64,000 nucleotides of DNA from Streptomyces sp. NBC_01268 (lineage in GTDB: Bacteria; Actinomycetota; Actinomycetes; Streptomycetales; Streptomycetaceae), in NCBI RefSeq assembly GCF_036240795.1, contig NZ_CP108454.1:1860001-1924000 (forward strand). The letters run 5' to 3'. Both the position numbers and the translations under genes were made by a program. The notes below the pieces were generated by a model. That model was not told where the DNA came from. It worked only from the letters and a program-made list of their open reading frames with translations, and made no database searches. Each line of letters opens with the position of its first letter. Within the stretch, counting starts at the first letter, position 1. Of this stretch, positions 16,246 to 26,200 are shown piece after piece.

Positions 16246-17738
16246 GCCGCCACAGTACGGCGGCGGGTGATCAGCTTCCGGACCAGCGGCCAGGCCAGCA
16301 GGAGCAGCACCACCGCGTACACGGTCACCGAGAACGGGGTGTCGACCAGGCCGGTGAGCGAGCCGTCGCTGATCTGCAGGGCGCGGCGCAGCTGCTGCTC
16401 GGCGGCCGGGCCGAGGATGACCCCGATCACGGCCGGCAGGACGGGCAGTCCGTAGCGCCGCATGCCGAACCCGATGAGGCCGATGACCAGCAGGATCACC
16501 AGGTCGAGGGCCTCGCCGCCGACCGCGTACGCGCCGACGGCGGCGAAGAACAGGATGCCGGCGTAGAGGTACGGGCGGGGGATGCGCAGCAGTTTGGCCC
16601 AGACCGGCGCGAGCGGCAGGTTGAGCGCCAGGAGCAGCACCATGCCGACGAAGAGCGAGGCGATCAGGCCCCAGACCAGCTCGGGTTCGCGTGCGAAGAG
16701 GAGCGGGCCGGGCTGGATGCCGTACTGCTGGAACGCGGCGAGCATCACGGCCGCGACCGCCGTCGTCGGCAGGCCGAGGGTGAGCATGGAGACGAGGGTG
16801 CCGGCGGCGGAGGCGGAGGCGGCGGACTCGGGGCCCGCGACGCCCTCGATGGCGCCCTTGCCGAACTCGTCCCTGTGCTTCGACAGGCGCTTCTCCGTCA
16901 CGTACGCCAGGAAGGTCGGGATCTCGGCACCTCCGGCCGGGATCGCGCCGAACGGGAAGCCGATGAACGGGCCGCGCAGCCAGGACTTCCAGGTGCGGCG
17001 CACGTCGTCACGGCCGAGCCAGGGGCGTCCGACGGGGATCGCCTCGCCGGTGGTGCGGCGCAGGTGGGCGGCGACCCACAGGGCCTCGCCGATGGCGAAG
17101 AGGCCGACCGCGACGATGACGACGTCGATGCCGTCGGCGAGCTGGAGCGAGCCGAAGGTGAGGCGCTGCTGGCCGGTCATCTGGTCGAGGCCGACCAGGC
17201 CGAGGGTGAGGCCGATGAGGAGGGAGGCGAGACCGCGGATGCGGGAGGAGCCGAGGACGGAGGTCACCGCGATGAAGGCGAGGACCATGAGGGCGAAGTA
17301 GTCGGGGGCGCCGATGCCGACGGCGAGCGCGGCGACGGTCGGGGCGAGGAGCACGAGCAGGATCGTGCCGGTCATGCCGCCGGCGAAGTGCCCGATGGCG
17401 GCGGCCGCGAGGGCCTGCGCGCCGCGGCCCGACCTGGCCATCGGGTTGCCTTCGATGGCGGCGACGACGGCCGCGCTCTCGCCGGGGGTGTTGAGCAGGA
17501 TGGAGGTGGTGGAGCCGCCGAACATGGCGCCGTAGTAGATGCCGGCGAACATGATGAACGCGCCGGTCGGCTCCAGGCCGTACGTCACGGGGAGGAGCAG
17601 GGCGACGGCCATGGCGGGCCCGATGCCGGGCAGGACGCCGATGGCGGTGCCGAGGAGGACGCCGAGGGCGGCCCACATCAGGTTGACGGGGGTCAGCGCG
17701 GTGCCGAAGCCGTCGAGCAGGGAGTTGAGCGAGTCCAT
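16242..17738 (-). CDS. tctA: Tripartite tricarboxylate transporter, large membrane subunit TctA
   Basis: 498 residues with about 11-12 membrane helices. Family phrases are [58 protein letters not shown] and [22 protein letters not shown], where Gly-rich loops form the substrate path. It is the transport channel of a TTT system driven by an ion gradient, taking substrates such as citrate or other carboxylates from the TctC binding protein. The order TctC-TctB-TctA with overlaps or a 2-bp gap is the classic operon. A GNAT is coupled downstream. Confidence 0.96.
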   Translation of the reverse strand: MDSLNSLLDGFGTALTPVNLMWAALGVLLGTAIGVLPGIGPAMAVALLLPVTYGLEPTGAFIMFAGIYYGAMFGGSTTSILLNTPGESAAVVAAIEGNPMARSGRGAQALAAAAIGHFAGGMTGTILLVLLAPTVAALAVGIGAPDYFALMVLAFIAVTSVLGSSRIRGLASLLIGLTLGLVGLDQMTGQQRLTFGSLQLADGIDVVIVAVGLFAIGEALWVAAHLRRTTGEAIPVGRPWLGRDDVRRTWKSWLRGPFIGFPFGAIPAGGAEIPTFLAYVTEKRLSKHRDEFGKGAIEGVAGPESAASASAAGTLVSMLTLGLPTTAVAAVMLAAFQQYGIQPGPLLFAREPELVWGLIASLFVGMVLLLALNLPLAPVWAKLLRIPRPYLYAGILFFAAVGAYAVGGEALDLVILLVIGLIGFGMRRYGLPVLPAVIGVILGPAAEQQLRRALQISDGSLTGLVDTPFSVTVYAVVLLLLAWPLVRKLITRRRTVAA

Positions 17739-17740
17739 GG

Positions 17741-18286
17741 TCAGAGCACTCCCATCAGCGGGCCGCCGGGCAGCGGGACGCCGAGCAGCTTGTCGAAGAC
17801 GGCGTAGGTGAGCAGGGAGAGGGCGGCGGCGATCAGCGGGTCGCGGTGCAGGTGGCGGCTGCCGAGGGCGTAGGCCGCGCCCCAGAAGAGCAGGGCGCCG
17901 GCGACGGGGAAGCCGGCCGGGCCGATGAGGACGGCGAAGCCGAGGAAGACGCCGGCGAGGAGGAGCACGGTGCGCCAGTCGCCCGGTTCGGACAGGTCGA
18001 CGTCCTCACCGCCCTCGGCCTCGCCGCGGCCGCCGCGCAGGACGTCGACGGTGAGGAGGACGGCGACGACGAGCAGGCCGGTGCCGACGACGAGGGGGAC
18101 GGTGCGGGGGCCGACGGGGCCGCGCTGCCCGATGTCCAGGGGCATGGTGAGGGCGTCGGTGAGGACGAGGACGCCCAGGGCGAGCAGGATGAGGCCGACG
18201 CCGAGCTCGGAGTGCTCGCGCAGCCAGGAGGAGCGCTTGGCGGTGGCGGTGGCGGCGCCGGTGCCCGTGGGGGTCGTGGTGGTCAC
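17741..18286 (-). CDS. tctB: Tripartite tricarboxylate transporter, small membrane subunit TctB
   Basis: 181 residues, starting at a GTG that overlaps the tctC stop (GTGA). After a Thr/Ala-rich cytoplasmic tail ([17 protein letters not shown]) there are four hydrophobic segments: [55 protein letters not shown] and [22 protein letters not shown]. Length and pattern are those of TctB, the poorly conserved partner of TctA. An acidic loop ([16 protein letters not shown]) separates the second and third segments. Confidence 0.93.
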   Translation of the reverse strand: MTTTTPTGTGAATATAKRSSWLREHSELGVGLILLALGVLVLTDALTMPLDIGQRGPVGPRTVPLVVGTGLLVVAVLLTVDVLRGGRGEAEGGEDVDLSEPGDWRTVLLLAGVFLGFAVLIGPAGFPVAGALLFWGAAYALGSRHLHRDPLIAAALSLLTYAVFDKLLGVPLPGGPLMGVL

Positions 18287-19266
18287 AGTCCGAGCTCCTT
18301 CAGTACGGAGGCGACACGGCGGTCCTGTTCGGTGAGGAAGGAGCCGAACCGGTCGCCGGGCAGGAAGGCGTCGTTCCAGCCGTGGGTCTTCAGGGACGCG
18401 CGCCACTGCGGGGACTCGTGGAGCTTGGTGACGAGGACGACCAGCTTGTCGCGTTCGGCGTCGGAGAGGCCGGGCGGGGCGACGATGCCGCGCCAGTTGA
18501 TGAACTCGGTGTCGAGTCCGGCCTCGCGGAGGGTGGGCGCGTCGAGTCCCGGGACCCGCTCGGCGCCGGTGACGGCGAGCAGGCGCAGCTCGCCGGCCTT
18601 GATCTGGTCGAGGTACTCGCCGACGCCGGAGACGCCGAAGGCGACCTTCTCGCCGAGGATGGAGGCGAGGAGTTCGCCGCCGCCGTCGAAGGGGACGTAG
18701 TTGACGCTCTTCGGCGGGATGCCGGCGGCCTGCGCCATCAGCATGGGCGCGAGGTGGTCGGGGCCGCCGGGCGAGGAGCCGCCGCCGACGGGCAGCTTGC
18801 CGGGGTTCTTCTTCCAGGCGGCGAGCAGGTCCTGGATGGTCTCGTACGGGGAGTCCTTGCCGACCACGACGATGTCCTGCTCCATGGTGAGCCGGGCGAT
18901 CGGGGTGGTGTCGGCGAGGGTCTTCGGGGTCTTGTTGGTGTGGACGGCGCCGACGACGCCGAGACCCATGGACATGGCGAGCCGGCCGTTGCCGTGTTCG
19001 CCGACGAGCCGGGTGAGTCCGACGGTGCCGCCCGCGCCGGGCAGGTTGAAGACCTCGATGTCGGTGGTGAGTCCGGCCTCCTCGGCGTTCTTGGCCGCGG
19101 TGCGGGCAGTGATGTCGTAGCCGCCGCCCGGTGTGTTGGGGACCATGAGCCGCAGGCCGGGTATCTGCGTGCCGGTGTCGGAGCCGCTGCCGGTGCTGAG
19201 CAGCGGGGGTCCCACGAGCACGAGCAGCGCCGCCCCGAACAGGGCGAGGGGAGTGCTGAGCCGCAC
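18283..19266 (-). CDS. tctC: Tripartite tricarboxylate transporter, extracytoplasmic binding protein TctC
   Basis: 327 residues from a GTG at 19266, chosen because it gives a signal segment (LSTPLALFGAALLVLVGPPLL) and has AGAGG at a fitting distance. The mature part is a Bug/TctC periplasmic binding fold: LRLMVPNTPGGGYDITARTAAKNA at the N-terminus, VFNLPGAGGTVGLTRL for the carboxylate-binding loop, and NYVPFDGGGELLASILG. No lipobox Cys is present, so anchoring would be by an uncleaved signal segment. It hands a di- or tricarboxylate to TctAB. It is divergent from the response regulator at 19398, which probably controls it. Confidence 0.94.
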   Translation of the reverse strand: MRLSTPLALFGAALLVLVGPPLLSTGSGSDTGTQIPGLRLMVPNTPGGGYDITARTAAKNAEEAGLTTDIEVFNLPGAGGTVGLTRLVGEHGNGRLAMSMGLGVVGAVHTNKTPKTLADTTPIARLTMEQDIVVVGKDSPYETIQDLLAAWKKNPGKLPVGGGSSPGGPDHLAPMLMAQAAGIPPKSVNYVPFDGGGELLASILGEKVAFGVSGVGEYLDQIKAGELRLLAVTGAERVPGLDAPTLREAGLDTEFINWRGIVAPPGLSDAERDKLVVLVTKLHESPQWRASLKTHGWNDAFLPGDRFGSFLTEQDRRVASVLKELGL

Positions 19267-19362
19267 GTGAGCCGCCTCTCGGTAGGGAGGGATGGGGGTG
19301 TGAGGTGGCCCACATGTTGCCCGCGCGTGAAGAAGCTGTCTCTCTTCCGCAACCAACGGACG

Positions 19363-19391
19363 TTGTGGTCCTTGTGGTCGCGCCCTACGTT
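19363..19391 (+). promoter_or_regulatory. Promoter giving a probably leaderless response-regulator message
   Basis: TTGTGG (19363-19368), 17-bp spacer, TACGTT (19386-19391), then 6 nt to the GTG at 19398. Transcription should start at or next to the start codon. Confidence 0.6.
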
Positions 19392-19397
19392 GGCCGC

Positions 19398-20072
19398 GTG
19401 ACGAAGGTGCTGGTGGTCGACGACGACTTCATGGTGGCCAAGCTGCACTGCCGCTTCGTGTCGGCGGTGCCGGGCTTCTCCGTCGTGGGCGTCGCCCACG
19501 GAGGCGCGGAGGCGCTGCGCGCGGCGCACGCGCTCCGCCCCGATCTGCTGCTGCTCGACATCTTCCTGCCGGACATGGACGGGATCTCGGTGCTGCGCGA
19601 GCTGCGGGCCGCGGGGCTGGCGACGGACGCGCTGTTCATCACGGCCGCGCGGGACGTGGACACGATCCGTGCGGCGCTGCGCGCCGGGGCCCTGCACTAC
19701 CTCATCAAGCCGTTCAACCAGGCCGCCCTCCAGGAGCAGCTGCGCCACGTGGCCTCGCTCCGCAGCCGCCTCGCCGAACTGTCGGCGGCGGAGGCCCGCC
19801 AGGAGGACGTGGACCAGATCTTCGGCACCCGCCCGCGCGGCTCCCGCGAACTCCCCAAGGGCCTGGCCGCCCCCACCGCGGAGCTGGTCGACACCATCCT
19901 GCGCGCCCACCCGGAGGGCCTCTCCGCCACCGAATGCGCCGAGGCAGGCTCCCTCTCCCGCGTCAGCGCCCGCCGCTACCTGGAGTACTTCGCACAAACC
20001 GGCCGCGCCGAGATCACCCTCCGCTACGGCGGCACGGGACGCCCGGAACGGCGCTACCGGCGGGTGGGCTGA
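19398..20072 (+). CDS. CitB/DctR-type response regulator, no kinase gene adjacent
   Basis: 224 residues. Receiver domain at 1-118: acidic pocket VVDDDF, phospho-acceptor Asp in DLLLLDIFLPDMDG, Thr/Ala in FITAARD, Lys in LIKPF. The C-terminal part ends in a winged helix of the CitB class (SATECAEAGSLSRVSARRYLEYFAQTGRAEITLRYGGTGRPERRYR). Such regulators, with a citrate- or dicarboxylate-sensing kinase, activate carboxylate transport genes. The divergent tctCBA operon is the likely target. The sensor kinase that usually accompanies it is absent from both sides. Confidence 0.9.
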   Translation: MTKVLVVDDDFMVAKLHCRFVSAVPGFSVVGVAHGGAEALRAAHALRPDLLLLDIFLPDMDGISVLRELRAAGLATDALFITAARDVDTIRAALRAGALHYLIKPFNQAALQEQLRHVASLRSRLAELSAAEARQEDVDQIFGTRPRGSRELPKGLAAPTAELVDTILRAHPEGLSATECAEAGSLSRVSARRYLEYFAQTGRAEITLRYGGTGRPERRYRRVG

Positions 20073-20220
20073 CCCGTGCCTGTGGCCCCGCTTAGAGGCC
20101 CCTTAACACGACCATAAGGATCGCCTCCGACCCGCCGGAACCCCCGGATCCCCCTTCCCCGAGGGCTAGTTTGCTGGGCAACCCCCCGCATCCCCACCCT
20201 CGTGAAGGAGTTGTCCCCCC

Positions 20221-21183
20221 ATGACCTCTCTCCGTACGGCCGTCGCTCCGGTCGTCACCGCCTCCGCCGTTCTGGTGCTGGCCGGGATCGGATCCGCGCC
20301 CGCTTTCGCGCACGGGTCGATGACCGATCCGGTGAGCCGGGTCGCGGCCTGTTACGCGGAGGGGCCGGAGAGTCCCGAGTCGGCGGCGTGCAAGGCGGTG
20401 GTGGCGGCCGGTGGGACGCAGCCGTTGTACGACTGGAACGGGGTGAACATCGGGGACGCCGGCGGGCGGAGCCGGGAGATCATTCCGGACGGGAAGCTGT
20501 GCAGCGCCGGGAACGACAAGTACCGGGGGCTCGACCTCGCGCGGGCCGACTGGCCGGCGAGCCGGATGACGGCCGGTGAGCACACGTTCCGGTATAAGGG
20601 GACCGCCCCGCACAAGGGGTCGTTCGCGCTGTACGTGACGAAGGACGGGTACGACCCGGCCAAGCCGCTGAAGTGGTCCGACCTGGAGGCGAAGCCGTTC
20701 GTCACGGTGACCGATCCCGGGATGACCGCCGGCGACTACGTGTTCAAGGGCACGGTGCCGAAGAAGTCCGGGCGGCACCTCATCTACTCGATCTGGCAGC
20801 GGTCCGACTCCCCGGAGGCGTTCTACACCTGCTCGGACGTCGTGTTCGGGGCGGATTCCGCCTCGTCGGGGGCGCCCGCGCCGACCGCCGCCGCGCCCAC
20901 CGACGCGCCGCCCACGGCGGGGCATTCCGAGCACGCCGGGCACGGTGCGCAGGGCGGGCAGGGCGGGCAGGGGTCGGGCGGGGCATCGCCCGCGCCCGCC
21001 GCCTCCTCCGCGGCCGCCGCCCCGGCTCCCGCGCCCGCTTCCGCGGGCGGGGCCGGCGGCGACGCGCTGGCCGAGACCGGGGGCGACGCCGCCACCTCGT
21101 ACCTGGCGGTGGGCGGCGCCGCCGTCCTGGGGCTCGGGGCGGTCGTGCTGTTCGCCACGGCCCGGCGTCGGTCGGTCCGTTAG
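20221..21183 (+). CDS. AA10 lytic polysaccharide monooxygenase with LAETG sortase-type anchor
   Basis: 320 residues. The signal peptide ends AFA so that His31 of HGSMTDPVSRV becomes the N-terminal copper ligand; His121 in AGEHTFRYKG completes the histidine brace. The AA10 core ends with FYTCSDVVFG. It oxidatively cleaves crystalline chitin or cellulose. A Pro/Ala/His/Gly-rich linker follows (GHSEHAGHGAQGGQGG), then LAETG (283-287), a membrane helix and RRRSVR, the layout of a class E sortase substrate. The enzyme would thus be tethered to the cell wall rather than released. AAGGAG serves as ribosome site 11 nt before the ATG. The stop overlaps that of the convergent lipase gene. Confidence 0.93.
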   Translation: MTSLRTAVAPVVTASAVLVLAGIGSAPAFAHGSMTDPVSRVAACYAEGPESPESAACKAVVAAGGTQPLYDWNGVNIGDAGGRSREIIPDGKLCSAGNDKYRGLDLARADWPASRMTAGEHTFRYKGTAPHKGSFALYVTKDGYDPAKPLKWSDLEAKPFVTVTDPGMTAGDYVFKGTVPKKSGRHLIYSIWQRSDSPEAFYTCSDVVFGADSASSGAPAPTAAAPTDAPPTAGHSEHAGHGAQGGQGGQGSGGASPAPAASSAAAAPAPAPASAGGAGGDALAETGGDAATSYLAVGGAAVLGLGAVVLFATARRRSVR

Positions 21184-22058
21184 CCGATCACGGAGAGGCA
21201 GGTGGTCGGGGTCGCGTGGGCCGGGTCGAGGGCGTTGTCCACCTCGTGGAAGACGATCCGGTCCACCGTCCCGATCGCCACGTGCTCCGACAGGTCGAGC
21301 GCGCACAGGTTCTGGAGCACGATGTTGTCGACGTTCGGCCCGTCGAGGAAGCCGGAGCGGTACGGGGTGACGACCTCGTCGTACTGGGTGGCGATGACCG
21401 TGTACTTCACGCCGGGCACGGTGTCGCCGCCCGCGTTCAGCTTGGTGAGGAGCGCGGAGCCGGCGATCTGGTCGGCGAGTCCCGGGGTCGACGCCGACAG
21501 CAGGTCCTCGGCGCCGGGGAAGTACGGCAGCAGCTTCGTGAGGCCGTTGAGCGTCGTGCCGTGGTTGTCCGGGGCGATGCCGACGAGCGCGTTGACCTTC
21601 TCCGCGCCGCCGAGGAACTTCAGGTAGTAGCGGGGCATCATGCCGCCCTGCGAGTGCCCGACGAGGTCCGCCTTCGGGGCGCCGGTGGCGGCGAGGACCC
21701 GGTCGACGTAGGTGTCGAGCTGCGCGGCGGACTTGTCGACGGGGCCGAGGCCGTGGAAGAGCGGCACGTTGGGCAGCTGCCCGTAGTCGAGCGAGAAGAC
21801 GCAGTAGCCGCGGTCGACCAGGTACGGCGCCAGGCCCAGCCAGTTGTCGATGGCGTTGCCGAAGGTGCCGTGCACGAGGACGACCGGGCGGGGGTGGGCG
21901 GCCGAGGGCTTGCAGGAGAAGTCGTTCCAGCCCCGGCTCGGGGCGGTGCCGGCCTGGGCGGCGGCGGTGGGGGCGAGGGTGGCGGCGGCGGTCAGCAGGA
22001 GCACGGCCAGGGCTCTGACGGCGTGCTTCCAGGGGGTCCGGGGGGTCCGGGGCAGCAT
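21180..22058 (-). CDS. Secreted alpha/beta-hydrolase lipase (class 2 / EstA-LipC type)
   Basis: 292 residues from an ATG with AAGGAG 9 nt upstream; earlier in-frame codons give no signal peptide. The leader is MLPRTPRTPWKHAVRALAVLL, cut near AQA. Core motifs: oxyanion region VVLVHGTFGNAIDNW, nucleophile elbow VGHSQGGMM, acid in QYDEVVTP, catalytic His in IVFHEVDNALDP. Cys pairs (FSCKP/YCVF, LCALD/TTCLS) suggest disulfides. It should hydrolyse triglycerides or esters outside the cell. Its TAA overlaps the LPMO TAG, leaving no spacer between the convergent genes. Confidence 0.92.
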   Translation of the reverse strand: MLPRTPRTPWKHAVRALAVLLLTAAATLAPTAAAQAGTAPSRGWNDFSCKPSAAHPRPVVLVHGTFGNAIDNWLGLAPYLVDRGYCVFSLDYGQLPNVPLFHGLGPVDKSAAQLDTYVDRVLAATGAPKADLVGHSQGGMMPRYYLKFLGGAEKVNALVGIAPDNHGTTLNGLTKLLPYFPGAEDLLSASTPGLADQIAGSALLTKLNAGGDTVPGVKYTVIATQYDEVVTPYRSGFLDGPNVDNIVLQNLCALDLSEHVAIGTVDRIVFHEVDNALDPAHATPTTCLSVIG

Positions 22059-22252
22059 CGGGCGATCTCCTTGCGGCTCAAGGGAAGGGGGATGCAGTAC
22101 GCCCTGCGGTCCGGACCACAAGTGGGGATGCGCTTCCGTCAAGCTACGCACGGGTAGCGTCGGCTGGGAAGTTACGCGGCGGTAAAAACTGGCGTGTCCT
22201 CGTCGGGTGCGCTTCGGGCGCACCGCGGGTGTCCCGTACCGCCTGGACTTCT

Positions 22253-22292
22253 CCTGAGGCGCCCGGCGCCCCTCGGCGCCGGGCGCCTCAGG
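22253..22292 (-). terminator. Perfect 18-bp hairpin at the imuB-like stop
   Basis: The left arm (22253-22270) and right arm (22275-22292) pair perfectly around the loop CCTC. The stop codon of the imuB-like gene (22288-22290) lies inside the stem, so termination and end of translation coincide. It ends the dnaE2 operon. A weaker 7-bp hairpin, GGTGCGC/GCGCACC, sits at 22206-22224. Confidence 0.75.
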
Positions 22293-23247
22293 CCGCCAGC
22301 GAGCCGGGCAGTACCGCCCGGGGGCCGTACTTCGCCCGGGCCCGGTCCGCCACCGCCTCGATCCGGCGGGCCTTGTCGTCCGTGGGGTCGAAGGTCAGTT
22401 GGTGCGCGGCGCCTTCGGCCGGTTCCAGTCCCTCGGCGCGGAGGGCGATGCCCCGTACCCGGGCGCGCTGGAGCGCGAAGGAGGTGTGGACCGCGTACGC
22501 GAGGGCGGTGAGTGCGGCCGAGTGGGCGGTCGGTTCGCGCAGGGTGCGGGTCCGGCCGGAGGTGCTGCGGTCGGCGTAGCGCACGGTGACGGTCAGGGAG
22601 CGGCACACCTGGCCCTCCGTCCGCATCCGGGCGCCCAGCTCCTCGGTGAGCGAGAGCAGCGCCCTGCGCTGTTCGGCCGGGTCCAGTTCGTCGTGCGGGA
22701 AGGCGCGTTCGGCGGCGAGCGACCGGGAGAGTTCGCCGGGGACGACGGGGGTGCGGTCGATGCCCCGGGCCCGCTCCCACAGGTCGCGGCCGGCCTTGGC
22801 GCCGACGAGCCGCTGGAGCACGGCGAGCGGCGCGTCCGCGACCCGGCCGACCGAGTCGAGGCCGTAGCCGCAGAGGGTACGGGCGGTGGCGCGGCCGACG
22901 CCGTCGAGCGCGACGACCGGGCGGTCCCGCAGGAAGTCCGCCGGGTCCTCGACGACCAGGGTGACGCCGGGGCGTGCCTCGCGGGCGGCCATCCTGGCCA
23001 GCATCGGGTTGGGGCCGGCGCCGATGACGCAGTCCACCCCGTACAGGGCGAGGGCCCTGACCCGGATCACCGAGGCGAGCTCGGCCGGGCTCCAGCCGAA
23101 GTAGCGCAGCGCGCCGCGCACGTCGGCGAGCGCCTCGCCGTGCGGGGACGCCTCGACCACCGGGGTGAACTCCGTGAGGAGGGTGACGAGTCGGGGGAGC
23201 ATCACCTCCCCCAGGGGTTCGAGCCGGAACCGTACGCAGAGGATCAT
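22288..23247 (-). CDS. ImuB-like Y-family polymerase homologue, catalytic acids lost
   Basis: 319 residues, coupled to dnaE2 by an ATGA overlap. Fingers, palm and thumb features of DinB are visible: CVIGAGPNPMLARMAAREARPG, DFLRDRPVVALDGVGRATARTLCGYGLDSVG (helix-hairpin-helix), GIDRTPVVP, and a little-finger domain ending HQLTFDP. Yet the usual N-terminal Asp motif is replaced by MILCVRFRLEP, and the SxDE motif by SPHGEALADV, so the metal-binding Asp residues are missing. That is the mark of ImuB, which acts as a clamp-binding adaptor of the DnaE2 mutasome and not as a polymerase. QLTF may be the beta-clamp peptide. At 319 residues it is shorter than ImuB proteins of about 500. Confidence 0.85.
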   Translation of the reverse strand: MILCVRFRLEPLGEVMLPRLVTLLTEFTPVVEASPHGEALADVRGALRYFGWSPAELASVIRVRALALYGVDCVIGAGPNPMLARMAAREARPGVTLVVEDPADFLRDRPVVALDGVGRATARTLCGYGLDSVGRVADAPLAVLQRLVGAKAGRDLWERARGIDRTPVVPGELSRSLAAERAFPHDELDPAEQRRALLSLTEELGARMRTEGQVCRSLTVTVRYADRSTSGRTRTLREPTAHSAALTALAYAVHTSFALQRARVRGIALRAEGLEPAEGAAHQLTFDPTDDKARRIEAVADRARAKYGPRAVLPGSLAA

Positions 23248-26200
23248 CCGGCGCTCCCGGGGCTGCTGTGCCACAGTTTCCGCGCCGGTGTCGCGGCGCC
23301 CTCCCCGGCGGGCCGGAGGTCGGCCCAGGGGTTCATCTCGTAGCCGGTGGACATCGTGATGCGCCGGCCGGTGTCCCCGGATCCGGCGGATCCGGCGGAT
23401 CCGGCGGATCCGGTGGGGGAAGGGTCCCTCGGTTGTTCGGACAGGCGCTCCCCGACCGCCGGCAGGCCGCCGCTCGCCCGCAGCTCGGCCAGTTCGGCCA
23501 GGTTCCAGGCGGCGGAGCCGACCACGCTGAGGCTGCGCGGGCCGCGGCGCTGCACCACTCCCCGGACGAGCAGCAACCAGGAGTGGAAGACGGTGTGGGC
23601 GCAGCGTTCGTGGGAGTCGTCGAAGAAGGCGAGGTCGACGAGGCCGGTGCCGTCGTCGAGGGTGGTGAAGATGACCCGCTTGCCGGAGCGGATCGGCGGG
23701 GTCTGGGTGGCGGCCTTGGCGCCGGCGACCAGGACGGTCTGTCCGTGCGGGGCGGAGCGCAGCCGCTGGGCGGAGACGACGCCGAGTTCGCGCAGGAAGG
23801 TCCGCTGGTCGTCCATGAGGTGGCGGGAGGTGTCCATGCCGAGGATGCCGAGCTCGGCGCTGAGGCGTTCGGACTCGTCGAGGTCGGGCAGGCCGACGGG
23901 GGCGGTCCTGTTGCCCTGGGCGAGCGGGAGCTGTCCGCCGTAGGAGGCGGTTCCGCGCTGGAGGCGGTGGAGTTCGGTCAGGTGCAGGAGCAGGTCGCGG
24001 CGGTTGGCGCCGAAGGCGTCGAGCGCGCCGACCTGGGCGAGGCGTTCGGCGACGGGTTTGCGCGGACGGGCCCGTTCCCAGAAGTCGAGCAGGGAGGCGT
24101 AGGGGCGGCCGGTCTCGATGCGGGCGCCCTCGGCCTCGCTGATGCCGTGGACGTCGGTGAGGCCGAGCCGGAGGCCCCACACCGCCGGATCCTCGGACAC
24201 CAGTTCGATACGGTGGGCGACCGCGGACCGGTTCACGTCCAGCGGCAGCACGGGCACCCCGCGCCGCCGGGCGTCCGCGAGCAGCAGCCGCTTCGGGTAC
24301 ATGCCGGGGTCGTGGGTGAGCAGCCCGGCGTAGAAGGCGGCCGGGTGGTGGGCCTTGAGCCAGGCCGACTGGTAGGTCGGCACGGCGAAGGCCACCGCGT
24401 GCGCCTTGCAGAAGCCGTACGAGCCGAAGGCCTCGACGATCTCCCAGGTGCGGGCGACCACCTCGGGGGCGTATCCCCGGCGCCCGGCCCGCTCGGCGAA
24501 CCAGATCCTGATCCGCCCCTGCGACTCGGGGTGGGAGAGCCCGCGGCGCACCTGGTCGGCCTCGTCGCGGCCGCAGCCGGTCATGATGCTCACGATCTCG
24601 ATGATCTGCTCGTGGAAGACGACGACGCCGTAGGTCTCCTTCAGCGTCCCCTCCAGGTCGGGGTGCGGGTAGCGGACGGGCGCACGGCCGTGCCGGGCCT
24701 CGACGAAGGGGCGGACCATGTCGGCGGCGACCGGGCCCGGCCGGAAGAGCGAGATGTCGACGACGAGGTCGTGGAAGGTCTCCGGCTGGAGCCGGCCCAC
24801 CAGGTCGCGCTGGCCGGGCGATTCGATCTGGAAGCAGCCCAGGGTCTCGGTGGAGCGGATGAGCCGGTACGTGTCGGGGTCGCCGGGCGGGACGGCGTCG
24901 AGGTCCGGGCGGGTGCCGGTGGCGCGCCCGACCTCGGCGACGGCGTGCGCCATCGCGGACTGCATCCGCACCCCGAGGACGTCGAGTTTGAGCAGGCCGA
25001 GGTCCTCCACGTCCTCCTTGTCGAACTGGGCCATGGGCATGGGGGAACCTCCCACGTCCCCGGGGCCGTGGGGGATCTCGCCGCTGGTGGGGACGACGGG
25101 GGTACGGGTGAGCAGCGAGGCGTCCGAGAGGAGGACCCCACAGGGGTGCATGGCGATGCCGCGGGGCAGCGCGTCGAGCGCCTCGACCAGCGCCCAGAAC
25201 CGTTCGCGGCCCCGGAGTTCGGCCTTGAGCTCGCGCAGCTCGGGCAGTTCGTCCAGGGCGGTGCGGGCGTCCCGGGCGCGGATGTGCGGGAAGGCCTTGG
25301 CGATCCGGTCGATGTCGGCCGGGTCCATGGACAGGGCGGCGCCCACGTCCCGTACCGCGTGGCGGACCCGGTAGGTCTCGGGCATGGCGACGGCGGCGAC
25401 CCGTTCGGCGCCGAAGCGGTCGAGGATCGCCCGGTAGACCTCCAGGCGGCGGGCGGACTCCACGTCGATGTCGATGTCGGGCAGCGCGGTGCGGCGCTTG
25501 GAGAGGAAGCGCTCCATCAGCAGGCCGTGTTCGACCGGGTCGGCGTGGGCGATGCCGAGGAGGTGGTTGACGAGGGAGCCGGCGCCGGAGCCGCGGGCGG
25601 CCACCCGGATGCCCATCCCCCGTACGTCGTCCACGACCTGGGCGACCGTCAGGAAGTAGCTGGCGAAGCCGTGGTGGGCGATGACGTCGAGTTCCCGGTG
25701 CATCCGCTCCCAGTAGCCGTGCCGCTTCTCGTACCCCTTCAGGACCATGCCGGCGGCGGCCCGGGAGGCGAGCACGCGCTGGGCGGTGCGGTGGGCGGCG
25801 CCGACGAGCCGCGGCTCGGGGAAGTGGGCGGAGCCCATGCCGAGGTCGTCCTCGGGGTCGACCAGGCACGCGGCGGCGACGGCCGCGGTGTGCTCCAGGA
25901 GCCGGTACGCGGCCTCGCGGCGGAAGCCCGCGGCCTCGACGGTCCGCTCGGCGGCGGCCCGCATGGCGTCGGCGTCCTTGAGCCAGGCCTCCCCGCCGTC
26001 GAGCCCGGCGCCACGGGGGTCGACGGGGACGAGCCGGCGGGCGGAGTCGAGGACGTCGGCGACGGGGCCCTGACCGGGGTCGGCGTAGCGGACCTCGTTG
26101 CCGAGCACGGGCCGGACGCCCTGCTCGGCGGCGAAGCCGAGGGTGCGGGCGGCGAGCCGCAGCGAGCCGGGCCCGGTGCCGGGGAGCCCGTGCGGGACGA

